Shown piece after piece: positions 49,418-58,674 of a stretch of DNA of 64,000 nucleotides (its first letter is position 1; each line of letters begins with the position of its first letter). The position numbers and the translations under genes were made by a program. Source of the stretch: DAOUBF01 sp034432795. Lineage in GTDB: Bacteria > Chloroflexota > Anaerolineae > DSLN01. Under the pieces are notes generated by a model that saw nothing but the letters and a program-made list of their open reading frames with translations, did not search any database and was not told the DNA's origin. Location of the stretch: contig DAOUBF010000047.1 of assembly GCA_034432795.1 (NCBI GenBank), forward strand, positions 1-64,000. Reading direction: 5' to 3'.

Positions 49418-50722
49418 TTAAGGGGTCTGAATCGTGATCCAATGGGGGTCCACGAAGTTGTTCAACTCGGCGATCTCCACGTCCTCGTGGATCAGGCCGG
49501 CCCAGAATTGGAGCGGGTTGCGCAGCGGCACGTCCACGACGCGGATACAGCCGGTCACCACAGCCCGCTTGCCCGGTGGCAGGTACCAGTATTTGCCGAT
49601 CTGGACCAGGTCCCGGCCCTGGACGCCGACCGCCCAGCGGAAGGGGTAATTGCGCAAGCTGGTGTCAAAGTCAATTCCGACGCGCCACGCACCCGACTCC
49701 TCCGCATAACCGAAATGGTTGAAGTTCTGGTCGCTATCATAGCATGTGCCCGGCGGCGGGCCAGTGGTGCGGATGGGCGCGTTGCCGTAGTTCTCCACAG
49801 TCAGCGTGAAGTAAAGCGTATGGCTGATCATCACGCTCGTCGCTGACCATTGCACTGAATGGCCATCGGGCTGGGTGGCGACAATATCGGCACGGGGAAC
49901 ACCGCTATCACGGATGGTAAGTTGCTTCGTCACGCGCACGCGCTGGCCGATGCGATCCTGGGCCTCAGCCACAAGTGTATATGTGCCGTCAGGCGGGGGT
50001 TGCCCCCCAGCATTGATCCCCCCATCGTAGTCATAGTCGTGCCGTCCGGGTGCGCCCGGCTCAACACCGCGCTGGCGCTCAGCAATGGCATAGCGCTCGC
50101 CGTTGGGCCCCTGCAGATATACCTGGACGCTCTCAACCTGCTTCGTCAGATAATAATTAATGAAAGCATGGTCATCTATACCATCCTGGTTGGGCGTAAA
50201 CACCTCCGGGTAGACGCTGAAGTCCAGCAGTTCAGGCAGGGTAGTATCGGCCTGGCGCACCTGGAGCGTGCCGCTGACTGTCTCGGTGACGCCAGCGTCG
50301 TCGGTCGCGGTGATGAACCAGGTGTAATCGCCATCAGGGAGGACACGGGCAATGATCTCGCCGGGGAAGCGGTCATTCGGGCGGCGAAAGCCATTGACCA
50401 CACCACTAAATAGAACCTCGTAAGGTTCCGCCGGGCTGAGCGCGGTGGGGCGGTTGAGCGAGCGGAGTTGATCGCGGCGGAAATCGTAGCGTGTGCCATC
50501 GCTGCCCACGAAGCTGATAGAGACGCGGGCATTACGGGTGAGCGTATAGGTGATCCGAGCCACATCCTCCTGACCATCGGCATTCGGCGTAATGCGGGCC
50601 GGGCGGATGCTCACATCCCGCAACAGGCGCGGGTCGGCGTACAGCACCCAGCGGACCGCGCCCAGACCGGCAATCAGCACGGCCAGGGCGATCAAGATCG
50701 TAAGCAAACGCACTGGTTTCAT
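49418..50722 (-). CDS. secreted protein with FlgD-like Ig domains
   Basis: 434 residues from ATG 50722 with an N-terminal membrane helix (LLTILIALAVLIAGLGAVRWVL). Two FlgD-Ig-type repeats begin ARITPNADGQEDVARITYTLTRNARVSISF (~30) and PEVFTPNQDGIDDHAFINYYLTKQVESVQVYL (~170); the TPN-DG motif is the family hallmark. A final ~130-residue domain ends WAGLIHEDVEIAELNNFVDPHW. Probably extracytoplasmic; next to glycosyltransferases, so surface assembly is plausible. Function unknown. Confidence 0.8.
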   Translation of the reverse strand: MKPVRLLTILIALAVLIAGLGAVRWVLYADPRLLRDVSIRPARITPNADGQEDVARITYTLTRNARVSISFVGSDGTRYDFRRDQLRSLNRPTALSPAEPYEVLFSGVVNGFRRPNDRFPGEIIARVLPDGDYTWFITATDDAGVTETVSGTLQVRQADTTLPELLDFSVYPEVFTPNQDGIDDHAFINYYLTKQVESVQVYLQGPNGERYAIAERQRGVEPGAPGRHDYDYDGGINAGGQPPPDGTYTLVAEAQDRIGQRVRVTKQLTIRDSGVPRADIVATQPDGHSVQWSATSVMISHTLYFTLTVENYGNAPIRTTGPPPGTCYDSDQNFNHFGYAEESGAWRVGIDFDTSLRNYPFRWAVGVQGRDLVQIGKYWYLPPGKRAVVTGCIRVVDVPLRNPLQFWAGLIHEDVEIAELNNFVDPHWITIQTP

Positions 50723-51213
50723 GAATAGTGTCTCAGCATCATTGGAAGGATGCCTAACCCCATTATAACACAACCCCCGGTTTCGCATGAAAACACGCAT
50801 CCTCTATAGAGAGAGTAGGAGCGAGGCGGCGCCTCATTCCTACAAGCCCCACCATGAACGGTGGGGCATTTCCCTGCCCCTCCCCCATCCAGGGGGAGGG
50901 AACTCGCCCCCCTTGCGGGGGAGGGCTGGGGTGGGGGGATAACGCCCTCCCCCTGGATGGAGCCCAGGGGGGTACCTGCGGCGGCCCCCGGCCCGTTTGA
51001 CAAGCTTTCTCTACTTGTGATATATTTCTCCTATAGAGGCCAATGCGGTCGTATTTGCGTCGCCATTTTCCCCGGCCCCGCCGCCTGAGGGAGGGCCGGG
51101 TGAGCACCTTACAGGTGACCCAATCCAGTCCGTCAACATGCGCGACACAGACATCCATTCGCATGTCGTCTGTTTGTTTGTGGGATGCATTCGCCCAAAG
51201 CTGATAGAGGTGC
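50723..51213. other. repeat-rich intergenic region before the Rieske operon
   Basis: No gene is supported. 50872-50975 contains three C-rich palindromic units (CCCCTCCCCCATCCAGGGGGAGGG and relatives). The rest has no recognisable element before the promoter at 51214. Confidence 0.6.
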
Positions 51214-51219
51214 TATAAT
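51214..51219 (+). promoter_or_regulatory. -10 box of the Rieske/cytochrome b operon
   Basis: GGTGCTATAATC gives a perfect TATAAT; the -35 is weak. GAGGAG precedes the ATG at 51270. A small CCGG/CCGG hairpin lies in the leader. Confidence 0.7.
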
Positions 51220-51269
51220 CTTCCGGCATTTTCCGGGAGTGTGCGCCATCATCGTAGAGGAGAAATTGC

Positions 51270-52274
51270 ATGGCTGAAGAGACACCCACACCGAGAAGGT
51301 TAACACCTGAGGAGATCGCCCGGCGCAAGGCCGAGCAAGAAGCGCGCCGTCGCGCCCGTGAGGCAGCCAAAGCCGGCGGCGGGGGCGCCTCAGCGACTGT
51401 GGCCGGGACGACGCTTTCGGCGGAGGAGATTGATCGCCGCCGGGCAGAGGCTGAGGCCCGGCGTGCAGCCCGTGAAGAGGCCGCTGCCCCTGCCATGCCG
51501 CCAGAGCCGGTCGTTGCACCAGCCCCGGCTGAACCGGCCCAGCCTGGCGTGGCTGCTGCGGCTGCGCCAGCGGTGGCGACGCGCCCGGCGCCTGCGCCAG
51601 CCGCCCCTACTGCCCGGCCTGCACCCCGAGCCGCACCCGCCGAGGCAGCAGCGCCCCCCACAACAGCCGCCCCCGGCATGACCCGGCGCGAATTCCTGTA
51701 TTACATCTGGGGCGCCTCCATGGCCCTACTCACCGCCGAAGCGGCTGGCGCGGTCTTGTGGTTCGCCATGCCCCGCTTCAAGGCGGGCGAGTTCGGCGGC
51801 ACGTTCACGGTGGATGTCGCCAGGCTGCCCCAGCCGGATTCAGGACCGGTGCCCTATAACGAGGGCAAGTTCTGGCTGGTCAACATCGGCCCCCAGGCCG
51901 CCCAAAAGAAGCAGGCACGAGGCAACTCCCCTCAGGGGACCAAACCCGGCATTGTGGCCCTCTATAAGGTCTGCACCCACCTGGGCTGCCTATACAAGTG
52001 GGTGGACCTGAACAACCGCTTTGAATGCCCCTGCCACGGCTCCAAGTTCAACCTGAACGGCACCTGGATTGAAGGGCCGGCGCCGCGCAACCTGGACCGC
52101 TTTGTCATCCGGGCGGTGGACGCCAGTGGCAACGTCCTGGCCGAAACGCCTATCGGCGACCCAGACGCGGCGGCGAGTGGCCCGGTGCCTGGCGACCCGA
52201 TTGAGATCCCACCGGGCACTGTGCAGCTTATCGTGGATACCGGCAAGCGCGTCAGGGGCGCGTCCCATGCATGA
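51270..52274 (+). CDS. Rieske 2Fe-2S protein with charged N-terminal extension
   Basis: 334 residues. Box I CTHLGC (C235, H237 ligands) and box II CPCHGS (C253, H256 ligands; C240-C255 disulfide) are intact. A twin-arginine anchor TRREFLYYIWGASM starts at ~137. The first ~130 residues are an unusual cytoplasmic extension: two ~25-residue copies (LTPEEIARRKAEQEARRRAREAA and LSAEEIDRRRAEAEARRAAREEA) then an Ala/Pro linker. Electron-transfer subunit of a quinol:cytochrome c oxidoreductase; cytochrome b starts 11 bases later. Confidence 0.96.
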   Translation: MAEETPTPRRLTPEEIARRKAEQEARRRAREAAKAGGGGASATVAGTTLSAEEIDRRRAEAEARRAAREEAAAPAMPPEPVVAPAPAEPAQPGVAAAAAPAVATRPAPAPAAPTARPAPRAAPAEAAAPPTTAAPGMTRREFLYYIWGASMALLTAEAAGAVLWFAMPRFKAGEFGGTFTVDVARLPQPDSGPVPYNEGKFWLVNIGPQAAQKKQARGNSPQGTKPGIVALYKVCTHLGCLYKWVDLNNRFECPCHGSKFNLNGTWIEGPAPRNLDRFVIRAVDASGNVLAETPIGDPDAAASGPVPGDPIEIPPGTVQLIVDTGKRVRGASHA

Positions 52275-52285
52275 GGAGACTGTGA

Positions 52286-53965
52286 ATGAGCACAGAAGCA
52301 CCCGTCCGACCGCGTAATGAACTGAAAGAGTACATCTATGAGCATATCCCCTTCCTGCGCGATGTGGAGGAGAAGGGGCTGAAGCGAGCGATCTTGGCCA
52401 AGGCCGATGAGACGGTCGTTCGCATTACGGCGGGCCTGGGCGTGGCCGACATCCGCTCGGCGTTGCGGGGCGAACCGCCGCCGCGCCCCAATCCGCGCAC
52501 CAAACCGCACACCGACGGCTTCATCCTGCACATCCGCCCGGCCTACTATCACAAAGATGTCACGGGCATCTACCCCACCTTCCGCCTGGGCTGGCTCTCC
52601 TTCTACTTCTTCATTGTGGAGACGATCACCGGCCTGTTCCTGATGATCTTCTACACGCCCTCCCCCCAGGCGGCCTACGGTAACATGCTCAACATCCTGT
52701 CCAACGTGCCCTTCGGGCGGCTGATGCGCGACATCCACCGCGTGGGCGCGGAGGCTATGGTGGCGATCGTCGCCCTGCACATGTTGCGGACGTTCATCAC
52801 CGGCAGCTACAAGAAACCGCGCCAGTTCACCTGGCTCACCGGCGTGATCCTGCTGCTGTTCACCATTTTCCTGAGCTTCAGCGGCTACCTCCTGCCCTGG
52901 GACCAACTGGCCTTCTGGGCGGTGACCATCGGCACGAGCATGGCCGAAGCCTCGCCCACGCCCTGGCCGCTGAATGTGATCTTGGGGCCCGACTTCATCG
53001 GCACGAACGCCAACCTGCTGTTGCGCGGCGCGCCTGACATCGGCGCGGGCGGCCTCTTGCGCTTTTACCTGCTCCACGTGTTCATGCTGCCGCTGTTGAC
53101 TTTCCTCTTCTTCTTCGTGCACTACTATAAGGTCGTCCTGCATGGCCACTCGCTGCCGCCGGAGAAGGAGCCGATTGGGGAGGATACGGCCCGTAAGGTG
53201 CCTATGGACCGTCGCGTCTATTTTATCCCGGACATCCTGACGAGCGAGATGATGCTGACGGCGGTAGTGTCGCTGATCACCATCGCCATCGCGCTGTTTG
53301 TCCACCACGCGCCGCTGGAGCACCACGCCGATCCCCAGGCCACGCCGCTGCACACCACCGCGCCCTGGTACTTCCTGTGGATCCAGGGGCTGCTCAAACT
53401 GGGTGATAAGACCTTCTTCGGCGTGATCCTGCCCTTCGGCATCGTCTTCCCCTTCCTGGCCGTCCTGCCCTACCTGGAGGTCGCGCCCAGCCGCCGCTAC
53501 GCCGACCGCCGCCTGGGTATCAGCCTGGGGTTAGTGGCGGCGGCCGTGCTGGTAATCCTGACCTGGATGGGCACACCTGCCTACCGGGTGCAGACCTCCG
53601 CCGACCAGGAGATCGGTCAGATTCTTATTCCTGGCGAGCAGGTGGGACCGGTGCGTGCCATCCCCTATGATCAACTTATCTCCGGCGTGTACGACAATTA
53701 CACCGCCCCGCCCAACGCCCCCCAGTTGCAGGCCGTGCTCAACGAACTGAAGCAACTGGTCACCGAACGCTACGCCCATGAATTGATCGGCGGACAGGGT
53801 ATTCTGATCATAGAGGACTGGCAGACTGACCTAAAGAAGATCACCTTGCGCATCGTGTTTCAGGTACCCAAGAACCCGGAGAACCTGGCAGAAGGGCTGG
53901 AGAGCCGCACGTTTGAGAAGACGACCTACGTCCACCGCCAGTCTAACTACGCAGGGGAGCATTAA
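52286..53965 (+). CDS. cytochrome b subunit, fused b6/subunit IV-like, with soluble tail
   Basis: 559 residues. Helix B histidines H151 and H165 (13 between) and helix D histidines H264 and H279 (14 between) bind the two haems; the longer helix D spacing is that of cytochrome b6 and Bacillus-type proteins, not mitochondrial bc1. Quinol-site residues PWDQLAFW and APWYFLWIQG are visible. After the last helix a ~120-residue soluble tail (RVQTSADQEIGQILIPGEQ...YVHRQSNYAGEH) is unusual. Forms the complex with the Rieske protein and downstream cytochromes. Confidence 0.96.
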   Translation: MSTEAPVRPRNELKEYIYEHIPFLRDVEEKGLKRAILAKADETVVRITAGLGVADIRSALRGEPPPRPNPRTKPHTDGFILHIRPAYYHKDVTGIYPTFRLGWLSFYFFIVETITGLFLMIFYTPSPQAAYGNMLNILSNVPFGRLMRDIHRVGAEAMVAIVALHMLRTFITGSYKKPRQFTWLTGVILLLFTIFLSFSGYLLPWDQLAFWAVTIGTSMAEASPTPWPLNVILGPDFIGTNANLLLRGAPDIGAGGLLRFYLLHVFMLPLLTFLFFFVHYYKVVLHGHSLPPEKEPIGEDTARKVPMDRRVYFIPDILTSEMMLTAVVSLITIAIALFVHHAPLEHHADPQATPLHTTAPWYFLWIQGLLKLGDKTFFGVILPFGIVFPFLAVLPYLEVAPSRRYADRRLGISLGLVAAAVLVILTWMGTPAYRVQTSADQEIGQILIPGEQVGPVRAIPYDQLISGVYDNYTAPPNAPQLQAVLNELKQLVTERYAHELIGGQGILIIEDWQTDLKKITLRIVFQVPKNPENLAEGLESRTFEKTTYVHRQSNYAGEH

Positions 53966-53967
53966 CC

Positions 53968-54804
53968 ATGACATTACGGGTGATGATCGGCACTCTCGCC
54001 GTCGTGTTGACGATCGCGCTGCTCACCTGGACGGCAATCAACGAGCCAGCGCGGATGGAGGCGTTCGCGGCGGGCCAGGCCGGGCGCTCCATTGAGAACG
54101 GCGCACTCCTGTTTGAGTCCAACTGCGCACCCTGCCACGGCAAGCAGGGCGAAGGTATCCCCACTGTGGCGCCGGCGCTAAATACTCCGGCGCTGTTCAA
54201 CGGTCAGCGCGTCCGCGAGGCCCAGTTCGCAGGCTCCGTCCGTGACTTCATCAAACTGACCATCGCCGCCGGGCGACCGATCCCCACGCAGGGAAGCAAC
54301 TACTCCGCACGTATGCCCACCTGGAGCCAGCGCTTCGGCGGCCCCCTGCGCGATGACCAGGTTGACGACCTGGTGAACTTCGTCATGAACTGGGGCAAAG
54401 CCTACGAGGCCGCGGCGGCCACGCCGGTGGTCACGCCTACGATGGCCGCCTTTCAGCCGGTGGGCACCGACCTGAACGTGCAGTTGCCGCCGGGCGATGC
54501 CGCGCGCGGCCAGGCGCTGTTCAACAGCCAGCAGCCCCTGGCGGACGGCAAGCCGGCGGGCTGCCAGGGCTGTCACACCGGCGCGGCTGCCGGGAGCATC
54601 GCCCCGCCTATTGAGGGGGTGGCCACCCGCGCAGCCACCCGCGAGCCGGGCCTTTCGGCTGAACAGTATCTGCATAAGTCCATCGTCCAGCCGGATGCCT
54701 TCATCGTCCAGGGCTTCAATCCGGTGATGCCCAAGGACTTCGGCCAGCGCATGAGCGCCCAGGACCTGGCCGACATCATCGCCTACCTGATGACGCTCAA
54801 GTAG
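53968..54804 (+). CDS. membrane-anchored dihaem cytochrome c
   Basis: 278 residues. N-terminal anchor (MIGTLAVVLTIALLTWTAI), haem site 1 CAPCH with a c-class domain, Ala/Thr linker, haem site 2 CQGCH whose domain ends VMPKDFGQRMSAQDLADIIAYLM. Site 2 domain resembles the lipoprotein cytochrome at 15975-16571. Likely the cytochrome c1/f substitute of the Rieske/b complex. Starts 2 bases after cytochrome b. Confidence 0.92.
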   Translation: MTLRVMIGTLAVVLTIALLTWTAINEPARMEAFAAGQAGRSIENGALLFESNCAPCHGKQGEGIPTVAPALNTPALFNGQRVREAQFAGSVRDFIKLTIAAGRPIPTQGSNYSARMPTWSQRFGGPLRDDQVDDLVNFVMNWGKAYEAAAATPVVTPTMAAFQPVGTDLNVQLPPGDAARGQALFNSQQPLADGKPAGCQGCHTGAAAGSIAPPIEGVATRAATREPGLSAEQYLHKSIVQPDAFIVQGFNPVMPKDFGQRMSAQDLADIIAYLMTLK

Positions 54805-54811
54805 CGTCAGA

Positions 54812-54859
54812 CGTCAAGCGTCAGACGTCATCGTGACGTTTGACGTCTGACGCTTGACG
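54812..54859 (+). other. perfect 19-bp hairpin between the cytochrome c genes
   Basis: CGTCAAGCGTCAGACGTCA (54812-54830) pairs with 54841-54859 across a 10-base loop; the stem is built of GACGTC/CGTCA units like those at 19940-19990. It may stabilise upstream mRNA. AAGGAGACC follows before the next start. Confidence 0.8.
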
Positions 54860-54900
54860 AAAGGACCTGACGGATTAGCCTTGTGGTTAAGGAGACCTCC

Positions 54901-55689
54901 ATGCGAACGGCTGTTGGCCGTGTCACTCTATTCGGCATTATTTTGCTTCTGATGGCCTGGGCGGGCCTGGTCTATGCGCAGGGGGGCGATCCTCAACGCG
55001 GCGCACGGCTCTATGCGGAGAACTGTGCCATGTGCCATGGCCCCACCGGCCAGGGCCGTATCGGCCCGCAACTCAGCAAGAACTTCCCCGGCATCAATGT
55101 CAGTGCCGCGCTCAAGCAGATTATCTCCAACGGCGTCAAAGGCTCGGTCATGCCCGCCTGGGCGCAGGCCAACGGCGGCCCGCTTTCGGAGCAGGATATT
55201 GACGACATTATCGCCTATATTGGCACCTGGGGCGGGGTCAGCGTACCGGTGGCGTCGCCGCCCACGCCGGTGCCGGTCACGCCGCAGGCTGTGGCCGGCG
55301 TCAGCGGTGACGCGACGCGGGGAGCGAAGCTGTTCGCTGAAAACTGTGCCGCCTGTCACGGCGCAGAGGCGCAAGGCCGGATCGGCGCGCGGCTACAGAA
55401 GGACTGGCCGGGCATCCGGCCCGATCTCGCCATCCGCCAGACGATTGCCAACGGCGTGCCAGGCTCGGTCATGCCCGCCTGGGCGCAGGCCAACGGCGGC
55501 CCGCTCTCCGAGCAGGACATCAACGACATCACGCTGTTCATCCTGAGCCTGAAGCCGCAGGCCGGGCCTACGCCGACGCCCGCGCCGGCCGGCGGGATCA
55601 GCGGGACGACGGCGTTTGTCATCCTGGTAGCAGCGGTGGTGGTGTTGATCGGCGGGATGCTGATCTTCCGGCCTGGCCGACACAGCTAG
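54901..55689 (+). CDS. dihaem cytochrome c with C-terminal membrane helix
   Basis: 262 residues from ATG 54901 (AAGGAG upstream). Signal peptide, then two tandem homologous haem domains: CAMCHGPTGQGRIGPQL...SVMPAWAQANGGPLSEQDIDDIIAYIGT and CAACHGAEAQGRIGARL...SVMPAWAQANGGPLSEQDINDITLFILS. The near-identical SVMPAWAQANGGPLSEQDI segments show recent internal duplication. A C-terminal helix (FVILVAAVVVLIGGMLIF) anchors it. Likely passes electrons to the oxidase. Confidence 0.92.
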   Translation: MRTAVGRVTLFGIILLLMAWAGLVYAQGGDPQRGARLYAENCAMCHGPTGQGRIGPQLSKNFPGINVSAALKQIISNGVKGSVMPAWAQANGGPLSEQDIDDIIAYIGTWGGVSVPVASPPTPVPVTPQAVAGVSGDATRGAKLFAENCAACHGAEAQGRIGARLQKDWPGIRPDLAIRQTIANGVPGSVMPAWAQANGGPLSEQDINDITLFILSLKPQAGPTPTPAPAGGISGTTAFVILVAAVVVLIGGMLIFRPGRHS

Positions 55690-55800
55690 GGGTGCAATTC
55701 ATTGCACCCATACCCCCAATCCTGCAATTAATTGCACCCATACTCCCAATCCCCCCTTAATAGGGGAGAGCTAGGGGCGTAATTAATTGCGCCCGTACTT
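55690..55800. repeat. three ATTGCACCC palindromes after the cytochrome genes
   Basis: GGGTGCAAT-TC-ATTGCACCC (55690-55709), TGCAATTAATTGCA (55732-55745) and GGGCGTAATTAATTGCGCCC (55774-55793) with a CCCCCCTTAATAGGGG unit between. Probable terminator region between convergent transcription units. Confidence 0.75.
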
Positions 55801-55802
55801 GT

Positions 55803-58406
55803 TTATTCCCCCGGTGGGAGAGGCGAGGGTGGGGGCTGGTGTTGGTCATCTGTGCGGTTGGCTCCCGCCCCGGGCTGCTCTGCCGTTTCGCGCTTGATGG
55901 CCTCGGCGATGGCACGCAGCCGGTCCATGACCGCCCGGTTGACCGTCCCCTCCGGGTAGGCGCCGTCCGGGCCGCGCTCCCCCGCCGGTCGGCCCGTGAG
56001 CAACTCCAGCCCCTCGTCCACCGTGGTGATCGGCCAGATATGGAACTGGCCAGCCCGCACCGCCTCTACCACGTCCTGGCGCAGCATGAGATGGCGCACA
56101 TTCCCAGCGGGGATGATCACGCCCTGCTCGCCGGTCAGGCCGCGTGCCTTGCAGGCGTCAAAGAAGCCCTCAATCTTCTCGTTGATGCCGCCGACCGGCT
56201 GCACCTGGCCGTGCTGGTTGATGGAGCCGGTCACGGCGATGCCCTGTTTGAGGGGGATGCCGCTCAGGGCCGAGAGCAACGCCAGGGTCTCGGTAAGCGA
56301 GGCGCTATCGCCCTCCACCAGGCTATAGGACTGCTCAAACACCAGGCTGGCCGACAGGCTCAGGGGCTGTTCCTGGCCATACTTGTGGCCGAGATAGGCG
56401 CTGAGGATGAGCACGCCCTTGCTGTGGATCGGGCCGCCCAGCTTGACCTCACGCTGGATGTCCACGATGCCGGTGCGACCGGCGGAGACCACCGCCGTCA
56501 CCCGGCTGGGATAGGCGAAAGCGTAATCGCCGAGTTCCACCACAGACAGGCCGTTCACCCGACCCAGGGCCTCGCCCGCCACGTCAATCATCAACGTGCC
56601 CTGAGCGATGACCTCTTGCAGCCGCTCCTCAACCAGGTTACTGCGGTGGCGTTTTTCCTCAATGGCGCGGCGCACATCAGCGGCAGTGACATGGGTGTGG
56701 CCGTTGCGCCCGGCCCAGAAGTTCGCCTCGTGCAGCAGATCGGCGATCTCACCAAAGCGCGCCGAGAGCTTCTCCTGATCGCCCGCCAGCCGCGCCCCAT
56801 GCTCAACCACCGCCGCCACCGCTTCGCGGTCAAACGGGCGCAGCCCATCCTGGCGGCAGATGGCCGCCACGAAGAGGGCGTATTGCATCACATTCTCCGG
56901 CGTGCGGTCAAGCATGGTGGCGAAATCGGCCTTGACCTTGAACAGCTTCTGGAAGTCCTCATCGTAGGCGTAGAGCAGGTAATACAGGAGCGGGTTGCCG
57001 ATCAGGACGATCTTGACATCCAAGGGGATAGGCTGGGGTTCCAGCGTCACCGTGCTCACCAGGCTGAGCTGCGCCCCCAATTCCTCAATGCGGATGCAGC
57101 GGTCCTTGAGGGCCCGCTTGAGCGCGTCCCAGGCGAAGGGATTGACCAGCACCTCACGGGCGGGGATGACCAGGTAGCCGCCGTTGGCGCGATGGAGCGC
57201 GCCGGGCTTGATCAGGGTGAAGTCGGTGTACACGGCTCCAAAGGCTGCCTGGTGCTCAATGCGCCCGATCAGGTTGTGGTAGGTGGGGTTGCTCTCTACC
57301 ACCACCGGCGCCCCGCGGCTCTGGCTGTGGTCTACCAGGACGTTGACCTGATAGCGGGAGAAGATGGGGCGGGGGAGCGCTGCCAGGAAGGCCAGCGGCC
57401 CGGTGGCCTCGCCCTCCTCGGTTTTGCGGAACTCGTTGGCGTTCTCAATGACGTCCGCCTGGACAGCATCCAGGTAAGCAGTCACCTCGTCCAGGCCGGC
57501 GTATTTGGCCTTGAGTTCCTCTACGATATGGCCAATGGCGAAGGTGGCCGTGCGCACATCTAACTCGTGGAGCCGGGCACGCATCTCCTTCTCGGCCTCG
57601 CGGATGGCGCGCAGCCCACGCTCAATCTCCTTCTCTAGAATCTCGCGCAACCGGCGTACCTTCTCGCGCTGCTCGTCGCTGAGTTGCTCCAACTCGCGCT
57701 CGCTCAAAGGATGGCCATTAACGGCGGGTGTGAGGATCAGGCCGCCCGGCGTCTTGATCAGGGCAAAGCCGTGCTCACGGACATAGGTTTGCAGCCGTTC
57801 AAACTCCTGCGCCTGGCGCGCCTGGAAGCTGGAGACCAGTTGGTTCTTCTCACGCTCGTATTCTTCGTTTTCAAAGGCTTTGGGGATGGCCTGGCGGCAG
57901 CGGCTGACGAACTCGGCCATGTCACGGCGCAGTTCCTCACCGCGCCCCGGCGGCAGGCGCAAGGCGCGCGGGCGGTGGTGGTCAGCGAAGTTATTCACGT
58001 AGCAAAGATCAGGCGGTACAGGCTCCTCGGCGGCCTTGCGCTCCAGGAACTTGCGCACAATCGTGGTCTTGCCCGATCCGGGCAGGCCCAAGGCGAAGAT
58101 ATTGAAGCCGTGGCTGGCGACGTTCGTGCCGAAGTCCAGGGCGCGCATGGCCCGCGCCTGACCGATAATATCGCCCAGCGGCGGCAACTCTTCCGTCGTA
58201 GTGAAGGGCAATTCCGCCGGGTCGCACACGCGCCGCAGCGCTTCCGGCGGCAGTTCGGCCAGAGCCGAAGGCTGGGGCGCTGGGGCCACCGCTCGCGCCC
58301 GCCTCCGGGTCTTGCGGGAGGGGGCAGGGGCCAGGACAGCGGCTTCGTTTTCTTTAACCGGGCTGAAGCCCGGTCCTGGGTCGCCAGCTTTACTCTTGCG
58401 ACTCAC
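55803..58406 (-). CDS. Lon-like ATP-dependent protease (LonB/LonC-type AAA+)
   Basis: 867 residues. AAA+ Walker A GLPGSGKTT at ~106-113, a large helical insert (~170-330), then the Lon protease domain with catalytic Ser in VEGDSASLTETLALLSALSG (~699) and Lys in GGINEKIEGFF (~742), a 43-residue spacing as in Lon. The N-terminal Lon substrate domain is absent. Cytoplasmic or membrane-associated protein quality control. The C-terminal tail (HQPPPSPLPPGE) runs into repeat sequence. The small gene upstream overlaps its start by 17 bases. Confidence 0.94.
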   Translation of the reverse strand: MSRKSKAGDPGPGFSPVKENEAAVLAPAPSRKTRRRARAVAPAPQPSALAELPPEALRRVCDPAELPFTTTEELPPLGDIIGQARAMRALDFGTNVASHGFNIFALGLPGSGKTTIVRKFLERKAAEEPVPPDLCYVNNFADHHRPRALRLPPGRGEELRRDMAEFVSRCRQAIPKAFENEEYEREKNQLVSSFQARQAQEFERLQTYVREHGFALIKTPGGLILTPAVNGHPLSERELEQLSDEQREKVRRLREILEKEIERGLRAIREAEKEMRARLHELDVRTATFAIGHIVEELKAKYAGLDEVTAYLDAVQADVIENANEFRKTEEGEATGPLAFLAALPRPIFSRYQVNVLVDHSQSRGAPVVVESNPTYHNLIGRIEHQAAFGAVYTDFTLIKPGALHRANGGYLVIPAREVLVNPFAWDALKRALKDRCIRIEELGAQLSLVSTVTLEPQPIPLDVKIVLIGNPLLYYLLYAYDEDFQKLFKVKADFATMLDRTPENVMQYALFVAAICRQDGLRPFDREAVAAVVEHGARLAGDQEKLSARFGEIADLLHEANFWAGRNGHTHVTAADVRRAIEEKRHRSNLVEERLQEVIAQGTLMIDVAGEALGRVNGLSVVELGDYAFAYPSRVTAVVSAGRTGIVDIQREVKLGGPIHSKGVLILSAYLGHKYGQEQPLSLSASLVFEQSYSLVEGDSASLTETLALLSALSGIPLKQGIAVTGSINQHGQVQPVGGINEKIEGFFDACKARGLTGEQGVIIPAGNVRHLMLRQDVVEAVRAGQFHIWPITTVDEGLELLTGRPAGERGPDGAYPEGTVNRAVMDRLRAIAEAIKRETAEQPGAGANRTDDQHQPPPSPLPPGE

Positions 58407-58674
58407 GACTCACCACCTCAGGCTTACCGGCGATGGCCTCGGCCACCGCATTATAAATATCGTAGAGCGCGGCGGGGCTGGCTGCCGTGAAGTACTGGTT
58501 CAGGATAGCCAGGTCTTTTTGGAGCGCCTTCATAGCAGTATGCAAGGCGGCAGCCGCGTCCGCACTGGGTGCCTCTCGTAATCCGTTGCTCAGCTTGCTG
58601 ACCTCCTGGCTGAGCACTTCTATACGCTCAAGCAATTCCACCAGGTCCCAACCTGGCTCTGTGGCCGGCGACAT
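58390..58674 (-). CDS. small helical protein upstream of the Lon-like protease
   Basis: 94 residues from ATG 58674 (AAGGAGG upstream). Sequence is helical and leucine/alanine-rich (DLVELLERIEVLSQEVSKLSNGLREA...ALHTAMKALQKDLAILNQYFTAASPAALYDIYNAVAEAI). No family recognised. Overlap with the protease gene suggests coupling, so an adaptor or partner role is possible. Confidence 0.7.
   Translation of the reverse strand: MSPATEPGWDLVELLERIEVLSQEVSKLSNGLREAPSADAAAALHTAMKALQKDLAILNQYFTAASPAALYDIYNAVAEAIAGKPEVVSRESQE

Noticed and set aside
54883..54900. GTG 54883 as start of the second dihaem cytochrome
   Set aside because: It would place the ribosome site inside the coding region; ATG 54901 begins a normal signal peptide.
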